A DNA stretch of 64,000 nt from FEN-1297 sp963787005. Its GTDB lineage: Bacteria > Bacteroidota > Ignavibacteria > Ignavibacteriales > Ignavibacteriaceae. The position numbers and the translations under genes are program-made. Shown here piece after piece: positions 1 to 7,964 of this stretch; position 1 is the first letter of the stretch; each line of letters opens with the position of its first letter. The notes under the pieces are model-generated. The model saw only the letters and a program-made list of their open reading frames with translations. It ran no database searches and was not told the DNA's origin. The stretch spans positions 21,671 through 85,670 of the forward strand of contig CAWBBX010000099.1 in NCBI GenBank assembly GCA_963787005.1. The letters run 5' to 3'.

Positions 1-2
1 TA

Positions 3-302
3 CTGCTGCCGTCCTTATTTATCGAAGGATGTTCGCATTCCCGGAGGATAGATGAAGATAAATTCGTTAAAATATATACCGATATCGTAATAGCGCAGGA
101 CACGGCGAACGCGAATAAAAATCAAATTGATGAAATAAAAAGTAAGGTGTTCAATCGTTACGATGTTACGCCGGCTCTGTACGACAGCACTTTGAGTTAC
201 TATAATTCCAATCCCCAAAGATGGGAGAAATTCTTCGACAAAACTATTAAGTATGTCGAAGGCCTGAGGGACCGGTCGAAAAAGAAGGAGAAGCGAATTT
301 AA
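3..302 (+). CDS. DUF4296-like lipoprotein, 3' end only
   Basis: This open frame enters from the left edge and ends in TAA, so about 99 C-terminal residues are visible and the start lies outside the window. The first visible residues run hydrophobic up to 'SLFIEGC', which looks like the tail of a lipoprotein signal with Cys as the lipidated residue. The rest is short, charged and helical, with 'IYTDIVIAQ', 'VFNRYDVTPALYDSTLSYY' and 'WEKFFDKTIKYVEGL'. That is the layout I know from DUF4296, a small Bacteroidota/Ignavibacteria lipoprotein family of unknown function. Its last 56 bases overlap the end of recQ on the other strand. Family assignment is from memory of the pattern and is moderately sure. 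Confidence 0.6.
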   Translation: MLPSLFIEGCSHSRRIDEDKFVKIYTDIVIAQDTANANKNQIDEIKSKVFNRYDVTPALYDSTLSYYNSNPQRWEKFFDKTIKYVEGLRDRSKKKEKRI

Positions 303-2886
303 ACTTCGCAGCGGCTATTCTTATCTGCGGATAAGTTACTTCGACGGGAAGCCTGCTTTTGAGATCTTTAAGATCGACGTAACCTTTGCGAATTTCATCA
401 AATATCTTCTCGAGTAGATCATTATCAAATAGACTGCCTATATCAGCCCCCGGTTCGTATTCCAGAATTGTCTCTATCTGCATAGATATAACCGCTTCCG
501 ACAATTTTCTGAGCGAGGCTATATCTTTTAATTTATATCCCTTAACGAGAAGAGAATATGTCTCTTTTATGTTGGAAGGCATCGTCTTTTTTTGAACTTC
601 TGTCGCTTCTCCCTCGTTCTTCCCGTAGCTGCGTATTATTTCAAGAAAATCATTTCCTACTTTATTGAACATCCTTTGGCTGAATCCGGGCAGGGCCAGT
701 AGGTCCTCCTTGTTTACGGGGACTTTTGCTATGATCTCTCTCAAGGTAACGTCGGGACAAATTATACTGCCGCTTTGCAAGAATCGTTTTGCGGCTTTTG
801 ACCTCGCTTCTCTCAAGAGATTGAACAATTCCAGGTCAGTCTCGTAATGGGGTGATTTAACTGGAGCGGTAGTTTGAACTCCGTGTTCGCGTAGATATTC
901 GAGTCCTTTGGCCGTGATGTCCAGCTTATTCTGCGCCGCGGTGTTTTTAACGAGCATGCCTTTGGATACGGTATCGTAGAATACTGTCAAAAGTTCGTTC
1001 TTGGCGTAATTACTGCAGCTTCCGAAAGTATCGACGGACTTTTGCTCATCGATTCTTGATTTTCCGGTTAGAATAGATATTAAATTAGCCTCGGTAAACT
1101 TCAGTTCAGTTTCCGCGACTGTACGCAGAATTATTTCGGTTAAATAACCCGCGGAAAGCGCGGGAATCTTTTCGCCGGACGAGCAGTTATCGCACTTCCC
1201 GCACTTATATCCTTCAACTTCTTCGCCGAAGTACTTTAAAATAAATCGAAACCTGCAGTCGTCTGTGTGCGAATATTCCACCATCGTATCGATTTTTTTC
1301 TGCTGCCTGAGGAAACTTTCATTTATACCTTTATAGTCCAGTCTTATTCTTTCGGCAGGAACGCGGGGAGCGGTCAGCATAATCGAATCTACCGTCAGAG
1401 GAACGTTAAAATCTATTATTCCTATGTTATCGAGGGTGATTAAGCTTTCTTCAAGCTCCGCCGGATTTAGTCCTGTTGATGACGAAAGCGCGGACAATGA
1501 AATATTAACTCTGCCTCCGAATATATTGCTGCCGTATTCGCGCAAAAGAGCGAGAACGGTCTCTCTCAGTAATTCTTTTGCGGAGCTTTTAGTGAACTCT
1601 TTCAATTTATCTTTGGGCAAGTTTATTTGAACAGAGGTCTTCTTCTCGTATTCGGAAACGATCTTCAAATATCCGGCGTTCTCCAATATTCTGAGAACGG
1701 AGTACAACAATCCTTTATTAAGTTCTCTTTTTGCGTACGCGGAAAGGAACTCTGTATTAACAGGTATTTCCTTATTATCGAAATTGCCCTCGGCGACCCT
1801 TCCGAAATCACAAATCCCTTCATATATAGACTGGATCATTCCCTTATCGGGATGCGAATTTACTAGAAAGAAATTTTGAATATTTATATCATTCTCGTGG
1901 AACAAAAGGAAAGCATAGGATGGCTTTCCGTCCCTTCCGGCGCGGCCGATCTCCTGGTAATAATTTTCAATCGAGCCCGGCATGTTATAATGGACGATAA
2001 GCCTTATATCCTTTTTATCGATTCCCATCCCGAACGCGTTTGTTGCCGCGATGACGGGCAGCCTGCCCTCGATGAAGTCTTCCTGTATCTTCTTTCTTTC
2101 CTCGCTTCGAAGTCCGGCGTGATAAAAAGCGCAGCCGATCCTGTTTAGAGTCAAGTACTCGGTTACTTCTTCCGCTTTTTTTCTGGATGAAGTATAAATT
2201 ATAGCCGGAGTTTTAAATTGCGAAATTAATTCGAGGCATTTCTCCTTTTTCCTTCGCGCGTGTATAACACTGAGGTGCAGGTTATCTCTTTCGAATCCCC
2301 GGACGAATATATTGGGCGACGATAGCCCGAGTTGCACGCCTATATCTGTTATCACTTCGGGTGTTGCGGTTGCTGTAAATGCGGAAATTTTTTTTATGCC
2401 GGCGTAATCGATAAATTCTTTTATCTTTCTGTAGCTGGGCCTGAAGTTGTGTCCCCATTCGCTTATGCAGTGTGCTTCGTCAACGAAAAGGAACGCAGGA
2501 TTTAAAGATTTAATTCTGTCTGCGAAAGATAAATTCTCCAGTCTTTCCGGAGCTATGTATAGCAGCTTGAGCTTTCCGTAGGCTATCTTCTGAAGCACGT
2601 CCTCGGCTTCCGTAAAAGTCATTGTGCTGTTGATGAACGCGGCTATCTCATCCGTTTTGTTTATAGAATCTACCTGGTCTTTCATTAGAGCGATAAGAGG
2701 GGAGATGACGATGGAGAAATTTTCCGATATCAACGCGGGCACCTGGTAGCAGAGTGATTTCCCCGCACCGGTGGGGAGAACCGCAATCGTATTCTCGCCG
2801 TGCAGAATTGAATCGATAATTTCCTTCTGGTTCTGCCTGAAGGAAGTGAAACCAAAATATTTTGAAAGCGCTTGTTCCGAATGCAT
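247..2886 (-). CDS. recQ: ATP-dependent DNA helicase RecQ, long form with HRDC and C-terminal HTH
   Basis: RecQ is a 3'-5' superfamily 2 helicase used in recombinational repair and fork restart. Walker A 'PTGAGKS' is at residues 38-44, the DEAH box at 136-139, 'SAFTATA' near 168-174 and the arginine-finger motif 'QEIGRAGRDG' at 311-320. Four zinc-binding cysteines are at about 544, 562, 565 and 568. A winged-helix (RQC) segment follows, then an HRDC domain at about 682-758 and a helix-turn-helix-like tail at about 775-870. At 879 residues it is much longer than E. coli RecQ (about 610). Roughly 165 extra residues separate the helicase core from the zinc module. The ATG at 2886 has only a weak Shine-Dalgarno site. 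The 3' end overlaps the convergent DUF4296-like gene. Confidence 0.95.
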   Translation of the reverse strand: MHSEQALSKYFGFTSFRQNQKEIIDSILHGENTIAVLPTGAGKSLCYQVPALISENFSIVISPLIALMKDQVDSINKTDEIAAFINSTMTFTEAEDVLQKIAYGKLKLLYIAPERLENLSFADRIKSLNPAFLFVDEAHCISEWGHNFRPSYRKIKEFIDYAGIKKISAFTATATPEVITDIGVQLGLSSPNIFVRGFERDNLHLSVIHARRKKEKCLELISQFKTPAIIYTSSRKKAEEVTEYLTLNRIGCAFYHAGLRSEERKKIQEDFIEGRLPVIAATNAFGMGIDKKDIRLIVHYNMPGSIENYYQEIGRAGRDGKPSYAFLLFHENDINIQNFFLVNSHPDKGMIQSIYEGICDFGRVAEGNFDNKEIPVNTEFLSAYAKRELNKGLLYSVLRILENAGYLKIVSEYEKKTSVQINLPKDKLKEFTKSSAKELLRETVLALLREYGSNIFGGRVNISLSALSSSTGLNPAELEESLITLDNIGIIDFNVPLTVDSIMLTAPRVPAERIRLDYKGINESFLRQQKKIDTMVEYSHTDDCRFRFILKYFGEEVEGYKCGKCDNCSSGEKIPALSAGYLTEIILRTVAETELKFTEANLISILTGKSRIDEQKSVDTFGSCSNYAKNELLTVFYDTVSKGMLVKNTAAQNKLDITAKGLEYLREHGVQTTAPVKSPHYETDLELFNLLREARSKAAKRFLQSGSIICPDVTLREIIAKVPVNKEDLLALPGFSQRMFNKVGNDFLEIIRSYGKNEGEATEVQKKTMPSNIKETYSLLVKGYKLKDIASLRKLSEAVISMQIETILEYEPGADIGSLFDNDLLEKIFDEIRKGYVDLKDLKSRLPVEVTYPQIRIAAAKFKFASPSFSTGPSGLRHT

Positions 2887-3173
2887 CGTGTCTTAAAATT
2901 GATTGATCAAAGCAAAGATATAAAAAATCGGGTTAAGTTTTATTAATCTGCTGCAAGCATGGATCATTTATAAATTTTGAGATCGGAGATAATTGTGCAT
3001 ATTTATTACCTTCAGTTTCATCCGGGAAATAATCAAAAATATTTGCTGATAATGACTTAATCTTCGCCGGTCATCAATAATAAATTACCGTTTATCACGC
3101 CGTACTTTGAATCTTTCCGCCTTATTTTTACTATATTTAGTCAATTAGATTCAACAATTATAAAGGGAGAATA
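2887..3173. other. Divergent intergenic region between recQ and the ABC exporter
   Basis: This 286-base AT-rich spacer must hold promoters for both flanking genes. On the + strand a TTGAAT at about 3109 and a TATATTTA at about 3134 could form a promoter about 40 bases before the ABC gene. The spacing is longer than ideal and I would not call it firmly. The clear element is the Shine-Dalgarno AGGGAGA at about 3164-3170, just upstream of the ATG at 3174. I see no RNA gene or repeat here. Confidence 0.35.
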
Positions 3174-4115
3174 ATGTCTGTTATAGAGACAAACGCTCTT
3201 AGGAAAGTCTACTCTTCCTCTTTCGGAAAAAATCGTGTTGAGGCACTGCAAGGGCTGAGTATTAACATAGAACCTGGTATGATATTCGGCTTGCTGGGAC
3301 CGAACGGGGCCGGCAAAACAACGTTGGTTAAACTGCTGCTAGGAATAACATTTCCCACTTCCGGTACGGCAAAAATACTGGGCCACAACATAAATACATA
3401 CAAAATTAAGAATAGGATCGGGTACTTGCCCGAAAATCATAAGTATCCGCCTTATCTAAGCGGCGGAGGCGTGCTGAATTTTTTCGGAAGGCTAAGCGGG
3501 ATGCAGGGGCTGCATCTTAAGAACAAGATAGACGAACTCCTGGAACTTGTTAATCTTACCAAATGGAAAAAGACAAAAGTAAAAAATTATTCTAAAGGAA
3601 TGATGCAGCGGCTTGGTTTGGCGCAGGCTCTGCTGAACGATCCCGATTTAATTTTCCTCGATGAGCCGACAGACGGCGTTGATCCGATTGGAAGAAAAGA
3701 AATCCGGGATATTCTCCTTGAATTAAAAAATAGGTCGAGGACTATTTTCCTCAACAGCCATCTTCTTTCGGAAGTTGAGATGATAACAGACAGGGTGGGA
3801 ATCCTTAACAAGGGAAACCTTATTAAAGAAGGCTCTGTTAAGGAACTCACCGAAAAGAAAGAGGAGTATAAGCTTGTACTTGACGGAACAGTCGATCCTC
3901 CGCTTGAATCGTATGCTACAGGGGAAATTATGATTTCTAAGCTTTCGCAGGATTCTTACATTGTGAAGGTTTCCGATATACGCCTGCTCAACAATTTGAT
4001 GGATACGTTAAGAAGCAAAGGAGTAGTTATAAAGGAAATGCAGGCTCAGAAGAGCACTCTAGAGGATCTTTTCATTTCTCTCATCAGCGATGCGGAAAAA
4101 GGGGGAAGGGCATGA
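3174..4115 (+). CDS. ABC-2 type exporter, ATP-binding subunit
   Basis: This is the cytoplasmic ATPase of an ABC exporter, about 313 residues. Walker A 'GPNGAGKTT' is at residues 42-50, the signature 'YSKGM' at 139-143, Walker B 'LIFLDEP' at 159-165 and the switch His in 'NSHLLSEVE'. The Q-loop region reads 'GYLPENHKYPP', common in NosF/GldA-like ATPases. About 80 residues after the core form the usual accessory domain of this class. The stop overlaps the permease start (ATGA), so the two are translationally coupled and form one transporter. A good Shine-Dalgarno AGGGAGA sets the start. The substrate cannot be told from sequence; gliding, copper/nitrous-oxide maturation and drug export are all known for relatives. 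Confidence 0.92.
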   Translation: MSVIETNALRKVYSSSFGKNRVEALQGLSINIEPGMIFGLLGPNGAGKTTLVKLLLGITFPTSGTAKILGHNINTYKIKNRIGYLPENHKYPPYLSGGGVLNFFGRLSGMQGLHLKNKIDELLELVNLTKWKKTKVKNYSKGMMQRLGLAQALLNDPDLIFLDEPTDGVDPIGRKEIRDILLELKNRSRTIFLNSHLLSEVEMITDRVGILNKGNLIKEGSVKELTEKKEEYKLVLDGTVDPPLESYATGEIMISKLSQDSYIVKVSDIRLLNNLMDTLRSKGVVIKEMQAQKSTLEDLFISLISDAEKGGRA

Positions 4116-4933
4116 AAAATATTTGGGTAATAACAGTCTACACTTTAAGAGAAGCTATGGCGAGAAAAGTGTTTATATTCTTTATCTCAATCTCGGTTCT
4201 TGTCCTTTTACTGATGGCATTAATTTTCAGTATGTCGGACACCGTATCAATATTATCGAATATGCAGAAAGGCGCGGGCGACGCGTCGATGGGAAATGTT
4301 ATTAATGGACTGGAACTTCTGATTGTAGCGCCGCTGTCAGGATTAGGGTTGCTGCTTGCTATTTTCGCTAGCGCGAGCTTTATCCCGATCATGCTCGAAA
4401 AAGGTAATATCGATCTTCTTCTCTCAAAACCCGTATCCAGGGTTCAGCTTCTGCTCGGTAAATATTTAGGCGGGCTGCTGGTTGTATTTCTAAATATCGC
4501 TTTCCTGATAATCGGCGTCTGGCTCATCATTTCATTAAAATTTTCAAATTGGGATTTAAATTTCCTTACAACGATATTAACGGTCACATTTACCTTTGCA
4601 GTGCTTTACTCGATGATAGTTCTGTTCGGCGTTTTAACTAAGAGCTCAACGTTCGGGATGATGATGGCGTATTTTATCTTCCTGATTCTAAGTCCCGGGC
4701 TCAGCGCCTTAAACGGCAGGCTGTCGCTCCTCATCTCGAGTGAGTTTTGGAGGACGGTTATTAAAGGATTTTACTATATCATACCGAATACATCCGAATT
4801 AATGGGAAGCACTACTATTGGGCTTGCTACCGGAAGAGGAATTGAAAGTTACAGTCCGATCCTAACATCCTTTCTTTTCCTTCTTGTGATGATTGGCGCG
4901 TCTCTGTGGGTCTTCAATAAAAAAGACTTTTAA
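4112..4933 (+). CDS. ABC-2 type exporter, permease subunit
   Basis: A 273-residue integral membrane protein with about six hydrophobic helices: near residues 20-45, 70-95, 115-140, 150-185, 185-205 and 250-268. The N-terminus 'VYTLREAMARKVFIFF' is the amphipathic entry typical of NosY/ABC2_membrane permeases. The start ATG overlaps the stop of the ATPase by four bases. No third gene of the operon follows; 470 non-coding bases separate it from hbd. It very likely pairs with the preceding ATPase as an inner-membrane exporter of unknown substrate. Confidence 0.88.
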   Translation: MKNIWVITVYTLREAMARKVFIFFISISVLVLLLMALIFSMSDTVSILSNMQKGAGDASMGNVINGLELLIVAPLSGLGLLLAIFASASFIPIMLEKGNIDLLLSKPVSRVQLLLGKYLGGLLVVFLNIAFLIIGVWLIISLKFSNWDLNFLTTILTVTFTFAVLYSMIVLFGVLTKSSTFGMMMAYFIFLILSPGLSALNGRLSLLISSEFWRTVIKGFYYIIPNTSELMGSTTIGLATGRGIESYSPILTSFLFLLVMIGASLWVFNKKDF

Positions 4934-5282
4934 ACGGCCGTAATTATCCGGTTCGATTGTCCTAACCGTTGCGCGGGCAATGGAGCCTTTGACGCGGGCA
5001 CTTGATGGTTGTGTCATAATTGAGAATTTTATTTCCAAGAGTGGGCAATAATTCTCCTCGTAATTCTGATGAATAAGTAAACTTTCAGATTCATATCTGC
5101 AATTTAGAATCCTCAATTCCTGCGATTTTTATTTCATGCGATTATCGATCATATTCAAAGAGGGGTAATAATTGCAAAATATTACTCCGTTTATTATTAT
5201 TGAATTATTCAACATAACAGTTGAAACTTTGGCAACTCCGGGGTTTTAGAACTAAATAAAAATATTAATATTATAATATCAA
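4934..5282. other. Long non-coding region upstream of hbd
   Basis: About 350 AT-rich bases between the exporter operon and the sigma-54 site. No credible gene or tRNA. A GGTTCGA near 4954 superficially resembles a tRNA T-loop but no cloverleaf surrounds it. Because sigma-54 promoters need an upstream enhancer-binding activator, sites for it are expected here. I could not recognise a clear paired palindrome. Confidence 0.4.
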
Positions 5283-5298
5283 TTGGCACATAATTTGC
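5283..5298 (+). promoter_or_regulatory. Sigma-54 (-24/-12) promoter for hbd-ackA
   Basis: The bases read TTGGCACATAATTTGC. Against the RpoN consensus TTGGCAC-N5-TTGC every fixed position matches. The invariant GG (5285-5286) and GC (5297-5298) are separated by exactly ten bases. Transcription would begin near 5310, giving a leader of about 110 bases before the ATG at 5422. This implies control by RpoN and an ATP-dependent enhancer-binding protein, neither of which is in this window. Confidence 0.7.
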
Positions 5299-5351
5299 GT
5301 AAAATACTGTGAAATAATGACTTGATAATTAGCAACAAATCTAGGTCTTAT

Positions 5352-5391
5352 AATCCCGGATTTCTGTAAAGCAATTCCGGGTTGATTTTTT
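5352..5391 (+). terminator. Terminator-like hairpin in the hbd leader (possible attenuator)
   Basis: CCCGGA at 5355-5360 pairs with TCCGGG at 5376-5381, and AA/TT extend the stem past a one-base bulge. A run of T follows at 5386-5391. It lies between the sigma-54 site and the start codon of hbd, where a simple end-of-operon terminator makes little sense. It may be an attenuator, or it may stop transcription arriving from upstream. Confidence 0.5.
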
Positions 5392-5421
5392 AAAAATTTA
5401 CATGTGAGGATTTTTATAATT

Positions 5422-6357
5422 ATGCAGGATCAGAATATTAAATTAGAAGATTTGCTGAGTAAAACAAAGGTAGCAGATAAGGAGAACGGATACATAAATA
5501 ACGTTGCGATTATAGGCGCCGGAGTAATGGGACAGGGAATTGCGCACACGATAGCCGCGTCGGGAATGGAAGTGCTGGTAATCGAAAAAAGCGAGGAAAA
5601 TTTAAGCCGCGCAAAGCAGAGCCTGACCGAATCGATAGACAGGGAAATAAAACGCTGGTCGATAACACAGTCGGAGAAGAAATCCATCCTTAGCCGCATA
5701 AAATGGGAGTTGGATTTAGAAAACATAAAAGGCTGCGAACTTATAATCGAAGCGGTCGATGAGAATTTTGAGCTTAAGAAGTCTATATTTGTGCAGCTAG
5801 ATAAAATGGCCAAGAAGGAAACTATTTTTGTATCGAACACATCTACTTTAAGCCTTACCAAACTGGCGGAAACAACTACGAGGCAGGACAAGATAATAGG
5901 TATGCATTTCCTTAATCCCGTACCGAAGATACCTTTGGTGGAAATTGTAAAATGTCTTCACACATCAAATGAGACGGTAGAGATAGTAAAATCATTTGCG
6001 GCGAAGATAGGTAAAACTCCTGTTGAGGTTTACGAGTACCCCGGATTTGTTACAACACGCGCGATCGTTCCTCTTCTTAACGAAGCTATGTACATTCTTT
6101 TAGAAGGTGTAGCGACAGCCAAAGATATTGATACGGCGATGAAGCTTGGTTATAATTTTCAGTACGGTCCACTCGAAATGGCAGATATGATGGGGCTCGA
6201 TGAAGTTCTGGCCTGGATGGAGACTCTGTGGAAAACACTCGGCGAGCCGAGATACCGCGCGTGCCCTATTTTGAGGAAGCTTGTCCGCGAAAGAAAGCTT
6301 GGCAAGAAAACCGGAGAAGGATTTTATAAGTACGACGAGAACGGGAAGATAGTATAA
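5422..6357 (+). CDS. hbd: 3-hydroxybutyryl-CoA (3-hydroxyacyl-CoA) dehydrogenase
   Basis: Cytosolic NAD(P)-dependent enzyme interconverting acetoacetyl-CoA and 3-hydroxybutyryl-CoA. It has 311 residues, close to the stand-alone family length (about 280) plus an N-terminal extension of about 25. The Rossmann motif 'GAGVMG' is at residues 32-37. The catalytic His lies in 'IIGMHFLNPVPKIPLVEIV', preceded by 'FVSNTSTLS'. The C-terminal domain has 'RAIVPLLNEAMYILLEGVA' and 'GPLEMADMMGLD'. I chose the ATG at 5422 because GAGGA lies 11 bases upstream; a GTG at 5404 would add six residues. ackA follows after 138 bases, suggesting a joint fermentative or acyl-CoA role under the sigma-54 promoter. Confidence 0.92.
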   Translation: MQDQNIKLEDLLSKTKVADKENGYINNVAIIGAGVMGQGIAHTIAASGMEVLVIEKSEENLSRAKQSLTESIDREIKRWSITQSEKKSILSRIKWELDLENIKGCELIIEAVDENFELKKSIFVQLDKMAKKETIFVSNTSTLSLTKLAETTTRQDKIIGMHFLNPVPKIPLVEIVKCLHTSNETVEIVKSFAAKIGKTPVEVYEYPGFVTTRAIVPLLNEAMYILLEGVATAKDIDTAMKLGYNFQYGPLEMADMMGLDEVLAWMETLWKTLGEPRYRACPILRKLVRERKLGKKTGEGFYKYDENGKIV

Positions 6358-6495
6358 ACGGCTGTAATAACTAGGAGCAGATTTATTGCACAAATTTATG
6401 ATCTCATGCGTGCATAAATGTGTGAGGGAATATTGCATCGGGCCAAACTTATTTAAAATATATTTTATATCGAAGAAAAAGGAAACGAATTTATT

Positions 6496-7710
6496 ATGAA
6501 AATATTGGTTCTTAATTGCGGAAGCTCATCAATTAAATATCAGTTTATCGATACGAAAGATAAAGTGGCACTTGCGAAAGGCGTTGTGGAGCGAATAGGA
6601 ATGAGCAGCGCTGTACTTTCGCACAACCGCTACGACGGTGACGGAATAAAAATAGTGGGTGAGATACTCGACCACAGCATTGCCATAGAATATGTTCTCG
6701 GCGTTATGCTCAGTAAGAACCACGGTGTAATCGACGATAAGTCGGATATTGATGCCGTGGGACACCGCGTTGTTCACGGCGGTGAGACCTTCTTCGGATC
6801 GGTTCTCATAACCGACGAGGTAATTAAGGTTTTGCAGGACAATATAGAACTTGCTCCTCTTCACAATCCGCCTAACATCAAAGGTATCCAGGCAGTGAAG
6901 AGAATTATGCCGGACACGCCGCAGGTTGCCGTGTTTGATACGGCTTTCCATACTAAGATGCCGCCGAAAGCATTCTTATACGGCATCCCGTACGAGCTTT
7001 ATAAGAAATATAAAATTAGAAAATACGGTTTTCACGGAACATCCCATTTATTCGTATCCGGGAAAGCTTCGCAGATACTAGGGAAGAAGCTGGAAGATAT
7101 GAAGATCGTTACCGCACATCTCGGTAACGGATGCAGTATGGCTGCAATCGATAAGGGTAAATCTGTCGATACAACGATGGGATTCACTCCGCTTGAAGGA
7201 CTCATAATGGGTACGAGGAGCGGTGATCTTGATCCTTCCCTTATTCTTTATATAATGGGGAAAGAAGGACTCTCGCTTCACGAGGCCGGAACACTGTTAA
7301 ACAAACACAGCGGTCTCATCGGTTTAAGCGGCGAGAGCAGCGATATGAGAGAAATAATAGCGGCGGCCAAGGACGGGCACAAAAGAGCCAAGTACGCTTT
7401 TGACGTTTTCTGCTATAGGATAAAAAAGTATCTCGGAGCATACGCCGCCGCGATGGGCGGACTCGATGCGGTTGTGTTCACAGGCGGTATCGGCGAGAAT
7501 TCCGCCGAGGTCAGGGCAGAGGTTTGCAGAGATATGGAGTTTCTCGGAATAGAGCTCGACGAAGAGAAAAATAAAAACAAGGAAGAAAATCTTTCGAAGG
7601 ATTCTTCAAGAGTCGCTGTCCTTCGTATCCCGACCAACGAAGAACTCGTGATCGCTATGGATACGAGCGAGATAGTTAATGAATCGAAGACGGGTGAAGC
7701 GGAGAAGTAG
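6496..7710 (+). CDS. ackA: Acetate kinase
   Basis: Acetate kinase makes ATP from acetyl phosphate, ending acetate fermentation. At 404 residues it is full length. Seen motifs are the N-terminal 'LVLNCGSSSIKY', 'GHRVVHGGE' with its substrate Arg, the catalytic 'VFDTAFH', 'YGFHGTSH' and the nucleotide-binding 'HLGNGCS' and 'FTGGIGENSAEVR'. A purine-rich AAGGAAA lies about 13 bases before the ATG. The usual partner pta (phosphotransacetylase) is not adjacent. The upstream neighbour hbd probably shares its promoter. A degenerate inverted repeat sits just after the stop. Confidence 0.97.
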   Translation: MKILVLNCGSSSIKYQFIDTKDKVALAKGVVERIGMSSAVLSHNRYDGDGIKIVGEILDHSIAIEYVLGVMLSKNHGVIDDKSDIDAVGHRVVHGGETFFGSVLITDEVIKVLQDNIELAPLHNPPNIKGIQAVKRIMPDTPQVAVFDTAFHTKMPPKAFLYGIPYELYKKYKIRKYGFHGTSHLFVSGKASQILGKKLEDMKIVTAHLGNGCSMAAIDKGKSVDTTMGFTPLEGLIMGTRSGDLDPSLILYIMGKEGLSLHEAGTLLNKHSGLIGLSGESSDMREIIAAAKDGHKRAKYAFDVFCYRIKKYLGAYAAAMGGLDAVVFTGGIGENSAEVRAEVCRDMEFLGIELDEEKNKNKEENLSKDSSRVAVLRIPTNEELVIAMDTSEIVNESKTGEAEK

Positions 7711-7714
7711 AATT

Positions 7715-7798
7715 AGGAGACAGAAGACAGAATAACAGCATTATATGTTTTTTCCTAATACTTTAAGTTAGCTTTTTTTATTCTGTCTACAGTCTACT
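7715..7798. repeat. Imperfect inverted repeat, 'GAAGACAG' family
   Basis: Arms of 21 bases at 7715-7735 and 7778-7798 are reverse complements at 18 of 21 positions. The arms contain the low-complexity words GAGACAGAAGACAGAATAA and its complement TTATTCTGTCTACAGTCT. The middle is AT-rich. It follows ackA directly and could form a long hairpin in RNA. It looks like a degraded copy of a dispersed intergenic element and not a standard terminator. Confidence 0.6.
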
Positions 7799-7964
7799 GA
7801 TTCATGTCTACTTACCAAAATTTTACAATAACGAAAACATTACAAGTGATCCCGGGAAGCAATCCGTTTTATCCTCTTAAAATTTATCCTAAAGTTGCAT
7901 ATATTTGTCTTACCGGACGGACAAATATGTACCCGTAATTACATAATGAAAGGAGTAGAGGAAA

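Noticed and set aside
4945..4985. tRNA-like T-loop GGTTCGA
   Set aside because: No acceptor, D or anticodon stems can be drawn around it.
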